Assembly (NCBI RefSeq): GCF_964204865.1
Contig: NC_135259.1
Coordinates: forward strand, 15,200,974-15,264,973
Length of the DNA: 64,000 bases
Direction of reading: 5' to 3'
From: Styela clava
Taxonomy: Eukaryota; Chordata; Ascidiacea; Stolidobranchia; Styelidae
Shown here one piece after another: positions 59,415 through 64,000 of this stretch. Made by a program: the position numbers and the translations under genes. The notes beneath the pieces are model-generated. The model was not told the origin of the DNA and did not search any database. It saw nothing but the letters and a program-made list of their open reading frames with translations. Numbering within the stretch: the stretch's first letter is position 1; each line of letters opens with the position of its first letter.

Positions 59415-59839
59415 TTATCGTGGAGATATAAAAATACTATCTTTGGGAGACCAGTTGATATAGAGTAAGACGCTACGACAATCTGTCAAACCAGTGCTTG
59501 GCCTTGCTAAAATGGTAGAAACATCTGAACACTTGGCAAAAAGGAAATACATTTCATAAACTTCATAGACAATTACCAGATCACTGTGAAAGAGCATGGG
59601 CATCAATCTTAAAATCTTCGATCCCAATTTATCCATGTTTTTGCGTGAAATATCATATGAAATATATTGATAGAAAGAAAACAATATCTCACAATTTTTT
59701 TTAGAATATATACTTACATCAGCACATTTCCAGGTTATCATAAATATTTATTCTCAAACTTCATGTTTTACATTACCTTCAAGTATCGCCTTTTTCTTAA
59801 CTTTACCAGAGACATGTCCAGCAAGCTGTTCCAGATTAT
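59415..59839 (-). CDS. Last two exons of an unidentified minus-strand gene (partial)
   Basis: Exon 59839-59777 follows an acceptor (cttcttaccag) and reads NLEQLAGHVSGKVKKKAILE, phase 1 in and out, with a GTAATG donor. Exon 59506-59415 follows gtttctaccattttag and reads RPSTGLTDCRSVLLYINW, ending ISPR then TAA, in the phase required. The two-exon fit is good but short, and no upstream exon was found up to 63 kb. The larger open frame at 59415-59741 overlaps the second exon. The gene may continue upstream through long introns or may be a remnant. Not recognised. Confidence 0.35.
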
Positions 59840-60340
59840 CTGGTAAGAAGTTGTTTAATTAAGTGGCAATGAGATTTAATTTAATAAAAAACTACTTGTC
59901 AAAACAGTTAATCGAAAGGTGTACTCAAAATATTGTATTTGAAAACAGCAAGAGATCCACCGTAATCATACATAAAATAGGTGAAAATGATATGATAATT
60001 TTTTAAATATTATTCTATTTGTACAAAAATATTATTGAATTAATGATGTTGCGTAAAAATTAGAATACACATTTGTTTTTCAAGTTTGTCTTACAGTCAT
60101 TCGCATTCAGTGTTTACTGTAACAAAAAAAATTCTGTTAACGCTCTTCCGCCTAAGTTGCCTAGTAGGTGGAATTTAAAAGTTGAAAATAAATTAAGCTC
60201 TGGTGATGCAAATCGACTTTGTTTTGATTTCATACTCTCAACTTAAATCGATTTCATTAAAATGTAGGCAATACTCAGCGATTCTATTGTTCGAATTCAA
60301 CGAAAGCATCTTCCCTATACTTTCAAAAATATCAAAATAA

Positions 60341-60595
60341 CACATATTATTGACAAACACACTTGAATTTATACGTGAACAATTCAATTTCATTTGGCGT
60401 TATGTTACTCATTTTTTGCACGGAGGTGTCCTGTTACATTTGCATGATTGGTGTGAACAGTTTCGTACCAAGTGCCATCCGTGTGAGTTAAAATATCGAT
60501 TGTTCAGTATTTTCAGAAATTGGGTGAAATTTGACAATTTGGCAAACAACATAAAAAACGTCAATGATGAAAGCAATTCAGAAAAAAAGTTTTAA
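60341..60595 (+). pseudogene. Carbohydrate sulfotransferase-like C-terminal fragment
   Basis: An 81-codon frame with HLHDWCEQFRTKCHPCELKY followed by a charged stretch (KFDNLANNIKN) and TAA. The spacing of Trp, Cys-x-Pro-Cys and Tyr recalls the C-terminal block of the Golgi HNK-1/chondroitin sulfotransferase family (Sulfotransfer_2), where an HW...C.PC...Y.F pattern precedes the end. A stop codon at 60338-60340 closes the frame, there is no Met, and no acceptor AG lies before the homologous part, so it reads as a detached fragment. The assignment rests on a short motif and is uncertain. Confidence 0.35.
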
Positions 60596-60918
60596 ACTGT
60601 ATTTAAAAAAAAAAACACACTTTTAACTTTAAATTGACAAATAATCCATATACAATAGCATATCTTCGAGTTCAACTTGTCATCACGGTGGATCCTCCAT
60701 GTTATTTTATAACCCAAGATGTATATTAATGGATGAATGATGGTTTTTGGAATTTTTTGATAACAGATCTCCGATACGGCCTTTTAAATTTCCCAAAGTG
60801 GAAAGGGATGACGAGAAAGCGAGAAGAATGGAAGATTTTTAGGCGGAAAAATAACGTTAACTGCAAAAATGAATAACTAGTCTGCGAAAATGAATAACTA
60901 GTAGCCCAGCGCTATAGA

Positions 60919-61715
60919 CAGGGTTACCATCTACCTAAAGCTAAAAATAAGCACGGGTGTCAAAAGGTTATTTTTGGGGGTATCTTTTATCCACTCATTC
61001 TTAGATTAGAAGTCGCTTTGAACAAGTTTGTATGCAGCCTCGAAATCGCCAAAGCCACCGAAAGGCACGAAGTCACAGCCACACGCAATCTTTGAAGTCT
61101 TCATACTTTAATGTTTCTTGCAAAATTCTTATGTTTTGTGGTAGTATTGCGGGCACTAATAGCTGTTTTCCCATGACCTCTACATTGATATCACTGTCAC
61201 AGTTGCAGCACTGAGCATAGCTTTTAGCCTCTCGACTTTGTTTTGCATTAGCAGATTTTCTTTTCATATTCAAAACGGAACTCGTGCTTACGCTTACTCA
61301 ATGTCAGTGGTTTGACCTTGAAAACAGTATCACTAAAATCTAGCAGCATTTATTGTGGATAATTGAGACGTCACAATAATAACGCAGCGGAGTGCAAATA
61401 CGCGTTGCGTATAATCATAACATCTTCCCTCGTTTCCTCGAAAGATTTGTACGCAAAACACAAACAACGAGTCATCCATGTTTCTAAGACAAAAAAGGCA
61501 CTTTTCTTAGAAATAAGCACATAGTTACTTTATAACGTGTATGCCGCACGTTCATGTGTTTTAGGCCAGTATGGTCTTGTGTATACATCCCGTCTTCATA
61601 TTTACTAACTCCTGTGTTTTTGCTTTTACGAGACGAATAAACATACATACATACATAAGAAGCGGGCTAGAAAATAAGCACAAATCTTAGAAATAAGCAC
61701 GATAGGGTAACCCAG
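60919..61715. mobile_element. hAT-like element, 797 bp, with coding remnant
   Basis: Ends cagggttacc and ggtaacccag, with aataagcac motifs inside both ends. Target duplication gctataga (60911-60918) and gctatagg (61716-61723), one mismatch. On minus at 61273-61073 a frame reads REAKSYAQCCNCDSDINV, which could be a zinc-finger remnant of a transposase or a captured gene. Confidence 0.82.
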
Positions 61716-63129
61716 GCTATAGGATACTGACTACGGATCAGTTCAGGACATGAAACAATTATGGATGGGCACGAACCGCTGGAGCTTATTGTTCTAACAT
61801 TCTTTTGTTATGCATCTGGATTCCTTGAATTGTTAATCCACAGTCCACATCGATATTACGGAAGTTACTCGTCAGCTTTGATAACCACTGTCATGATCAT
61901 TTTCCCCACGGTCTAAATCTGTTGCTACATCTTCAATTTAAATTTGCGCCTTGACTTTGCTACACTACCGAATTGGTCACAACCAAAAATATAAAACTGG
62001 AAGCAATTATCAGTCATGTTAGGCTCAATATTGGGTACTCCCGAAGTATGTGAACCGAGATGGCGGACACCGGAAAATATATGCTTGAATGCGGTTGAAT
62101 GTTTGCGAACGGTAGGTTTTAATCATATCGGTAACGGCATGATATATACGGTTTACATATTTCACTGTCAGGTGAACAATCATTTATAGTGGCTAAACGA
62201 CAAGGGTTATGTGGTCAGGTTTCAACTTCAACTCCCCAGTCATCGGTCAATAAATCATTTCAGGTTTATTCAATACTTGTAAAACATCAGGATTTTGCTG
62301 AATTGGAATTGTGAATTCAGAAGCTGTAGAGAATGACAAGCAGAGAGTGCAAGTTTGTAACCAGAACATATTGAAGATCAATAAACAGGCGGAATGCCAA
62401 TATTTGCGGTTTCCATATTTTCTTGTGTTCGGGTTTTCAATACAACAACACGAACGTGTTTCAATGGCCTGTCATGGGTGTTTTAACCTTGGAAAGGTAA
62501 TCTGAGTTGGGGAACACTGAATTGTGTTTGAAACTCATCCTAAGTTTTGCCCATGAGTCTGAATTGACCCATGAATCCTATTTAATGTGAGACGAACTTT
62601 GAAATAAGCAATGTACATGTGTAATTCATAATAAGGATCTTTATTTGAAGCTGCTAGTTCCAACGACTGCCCGTAGGCGCCCGTGATTAAACTATAGCAC
62701 AGTGCGATATGTTTACAAATATCGAAATGACGCAATGTTTCACATGACTTTGTATGATCTCAGCTGTTTTTATTGCGAAGTCACGCTGTGTTCTGTGAAG
62801 GGATTTAGCACCGGTGTTTTCTACTTTTGTTTTTCGCAGCTTTTCTTGCACTGTAATAAGTAATGAATAGGATTTAATGAATTAGGTTAATTCGTGGAGG
62901 TATATAAATTTGTAATTTAGATGTAGCAGATATAGTTTGTATTCAAGCTTATGGTAAAGCTTAAGGGAAGCCGTCTGACTATACCAGTATACACTACAAG
63001 AGTTGAAGAGCTGTAACATTCCCCTCTACACGTACACCAATCTCTGAATCTGCCAATACTGCGATAGTCAGCGTCTACTAACCAGCTATCAGAGTATTCT
63101 GGTGAATGAACGTCCTGCAAATAGTGAAA

Positions 63130-64000
63130 ATGGCCCATAAATTCGATTGGAGTTTAAAGCCATTGGTTTTTGCTTTGTTGGCATGCACAGTGAGATCGGA
63201 ACTTGTGGATTCTGAAACAGGTGATACAGCAGTACAGTGATACCAAAATATTTACATAGGCTAGGTCTAAGTTGAAGTTTTAATCTTGATAATGATTATA
63301 ATTTTGTGATTGTAAGTAACAAATCTCACAGTTCAGCTGAGTTAGTAGGTAAGTTTTCTAATCAACTTTCTGAATTTAGTACATTCAGACATTCTGATTT
63401 TACCACTTCTGCACTTGTAGTAATACCTGATGCATGACAGTTCAGAATAATTTCATTGTAGTCTAAGTATGCTGCTGCGATTTCAGTACATGGCAATTCT
63501 GCAATGTCATGTTTCTTTGTTGGGTTGATGATGTCAGTTTGCTGAATTGTACTGAAGTCAGAAAATTGATTAGACCAATCGTATGTTTCATTTAGCTACT
63601 GATATATTTGTATTAAGATAAATTTGTAGAAATTTTGTAAAATTATTTGTTATAATGTAGGCTATTCATTGGATATCTGATATTTTTTATTGGATTCATG
63701 TGTATTTAACAAGATCGATTTTGAAATTTTTTCTAATTGTTAATTTGTATTTTATTTTCTAATTTCAGCTGTTATCACTTGGGATACATCGCTCAACTTG
63801 GAAAAAAATGAAACGAAGAACCTACGATTTCATTCATCATCTCCACCTCATTGTGAAGTGATTTTGCATCTTGAGACAGTTCATGTTCATTCACAAAGCA
63901 AAAATGATTCCTCGCCTGTTAAATTCAATTCAACTGTAAGTTGTGTTTAAATTATAAATGAGTTGTTTATGCAATTGTTGTGAATATGCATAGAACACTT
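63130..64000 (+). CDS. 5' end of a secreted or type I membrane protein gene (partial)
   Basis: Exon 63130-63220 begins ATGGCCCATAAATTCG and encodes a signal peptide (SLKPLVFALLACTVRS), leaving in phase 1 at GTGATA. Exon 63769-63935 follows a strong acceptor (tttctaatttcag) and reads VITWDTSLNLEKNETKNLRF, then SPPHCEVILHLETVHVHSQS and FNST, with NET, NDS and NST glycosylation sites and one Cys. It leaves in phase 0 at GTAAG; 56 codons. The gene runs off the window. Extracellular beta-strand-like sequence is plausible but the family is not recognised. Confidence 0.7.

Larger units (their letters stand above)
59840..63129. other. Mostly gene-free; one hAT element and gene fragments
   Basis: Holds the sulfotransferase-like fragment at 60350, the hAT element at 60919, a MITE end fragment at 62038-62074 (tatgtgaaccgagatggcgg) and a short (cata)n run near 61644. 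No other gene is supportable. Confidence 0.5.

Noticed and set aside
1-64000. CRISPR arrays, prokaryotic operons, rRNA genes.
   Set aside because: None present; the window is eukaryotic with spliced genes.

Overview
The window is an AT-rich eukaryotic segment. It has many short spliced genes with GT-AG introns and AATAAA signals, dense non-autonomous DNA transposons (mostly hAT-like with 8-bp target duplications), and tRNA-derived SINEs. Gene style and transposon content suggest an invertebrate metazoan. An ascidian or other tunicate is my best guess, but nothing in the sequence proves it. Most genes here are not recognisable by name, so exon models below were built by hand from splice sites, intron phase and comparison between copies inside the window.

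Layout. 0.3-7.4 kb: three small secreted-peptide precursor genes (one on minus, two in a plus-strand tandem duplication) with the same exon plan and a basic cleavage site. 8-18.3 kb: a decayed transposon protein, several hAT MITEs and, on minus, a five-exon gene for a coiled-coil/two-TM protein whose introns hold MITEs. 18.3-20.9 kb: repeats. 20.9-21.8 kb: a small type II membrane protein gene. 22.5-33 kb: a tandem segmental duplication in which each unit carries two single-exon seven-transmembrane (7TM) receptor genes facing each other; one of the four is a pseudogene. 33-40 kb: duplicated flanks, one more receptor gene (minus) and a receptor relic. 40.9-42.1 kb: a fourth peptide precursor with one extra exon. 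43-50 kb: an inverted copy of the receptor region with another intact receptor gene, and a membrane-anchor last exon whose decayed copy lies at 36 kb. 50.4-53.4 kb: a DNA transposon with terminal inverted repeats and a broken DDE-like transposase, sitting in one copy of a duplication whose other copy (35.9 kb) shows the empty site. 54.4-57.4 kb: a complete five-exon type II membrane protein with a threonine-rich repeat stalk and a divergent C-type lectin-like domain. 57.5-63 kb: mostly gene-poor, with the 3' end of a minus-strand gene, a sulfotransferase-like fragment and a hAT element. 63.1 kb to the end: the first two exons of a secreted or type I membrane protein that runs off the window.

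The most interesting content is (i) a four-member family of 63-85 aa secreted precursors with a conserved (K/R)KR-Ser-(x)-Asp site between phase-2 and phase-1 introns, and (ii) an intronless orphan 7TM receptor family (five intact genes, one pseudogene, one relic) spread by tandem and inverted duplication. Peptide gene D lies between receptor genes. Whether peptides and receptors work together is speculation.
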